Assembly: GCA_964439135.1 (NCBI GenBank)
Contig: CAYTNN010000112.1
Span: forward strand, 1-14,569
Direction of reading: 5' to 3'
From: JAFGPJ01 sp964439135
GTDB taxonomy: Bacteria; Planctomycetota; Phycisphaerae; Sedimentisphaerales; Anaerobacaceae
Length of the DNA: 14,569 bases
Shown: in pieces, positions 14,525-14,569 of the stretch
How positions within the stretch are numbered: position 1 is the first letter of the stretch
Layout: the number at the start of each line of letters is the position of its first letter
Translations under genes and position numbers: made by a program
The notes under the pieces: generated by a model
Seen by the model: only the letters and a program-made list of their open reading frames with translations
Databases searched by the model: none
Told to the model about the DNA's origin: nothing

Positions 14525-14569
14525 ACCGGTAACATAGGTTACATATCGTACCGAGGACATAGGTAACAG
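14525..14569. mobile_element. Possible outer end of an IS481-type insertion sequence (partial)
   Basis: Two related 18-nt units, ACCGGTAACATAGGTTAC (14525-14542) and ACCGAGGACATAGGTAAC (14550-14567), follow each other with a 25-nt period and match at 14 of 18 positions. Paired units of the form 'accgaggacat.ggtaac' are typical of the terminal regions of IS481-family elements, where the transposase binds. No transposase is visible because the window ends here. Family name is from recall of such ends, not from a search. Confidence 0.35.

Larger units (their letters stand above)
14134..14569. other. Gene-less right end with repeats and hairpin
   Basis: The last 436 bases hold no convincing gene; a 61-codon frame overlapping the barrel gene ends in poly-Pro and looks random. 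What is visible is a direct repeat of about 80 bp, a perfect 15-bp hairpin between the two copies, and at the very end a pair of 18-nt units ending at the window edge. Confidence 0.6.

Overview
The window most likely comes from a planctomycete of the Phycisphaerae / Sedimentisphaerales (MSBL9-like) type. This rests on three things. There is a secreted protein with the duplicated dockerin-like repeat typical of that group. There is a PEP-CTERM surface protein. Dense interspersed repeats (core AAAAAACAAAGCCAATT) litter the non-coding DNA and yield spurious open frames rich in 'KTKPI/KQSQ'. No 16S gene or other strict marker is present, so the assignment is inference.

Layout. Positions 1-735 are a non-coding repeat block. 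Positions 736-6743 hold a minus-strand group, read from right to left: a SEDS/RodA-like glycosyltransferase, the lipid II flippase MurJ (50 nt downstream), a large secreted TPR protein with its own good promoter, a small 2[4Fe-4S] ferredoxin of 57 aa, and tRNA-Glu(UUC). Positions 6744-7125 are the spacer between the two divergent gene groups, including a long leader. Positions 7126-8620 carry two plus-strand exported proteins (cohesin-like/dockerin, then PEP-CTERM) closed by a textbook intrinsic terminator, followed by a predicted lipoprotein at 8730-9299. Positions 9300-10649 are a second repeat block, largely an inverted, diverged copy of the first one. Positions 10650-13120 hold two plus-strand genes of lower GC: a DUF2321-like zinc-ribbon / PD-(D/E)XK nuclease and a P-loop ATPase resembling the Sll1717 family. 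Positions 13393-14133 encode an exported beta-rich, porin-like protein. The last 436 bases have no gene but contain an 80-bp direct repeat, a perfect 15-bp hairpin and a terminal motif resembling the outer end of an IS481-type insertion sequence.

How the genes work together. RodA-like protein and MurJ belong to one pathway: MurJ flips lipid II and the SEDS enzyme polymerises it. The dockerin and PEP-CTERM proteins look like cell-surface components. The nuclease/ATPase pair is the accessory cargo and the best candidate for an undescribed system, probably anti-phage or anti-plasmid defence. That function is inferred from domain content and context only.
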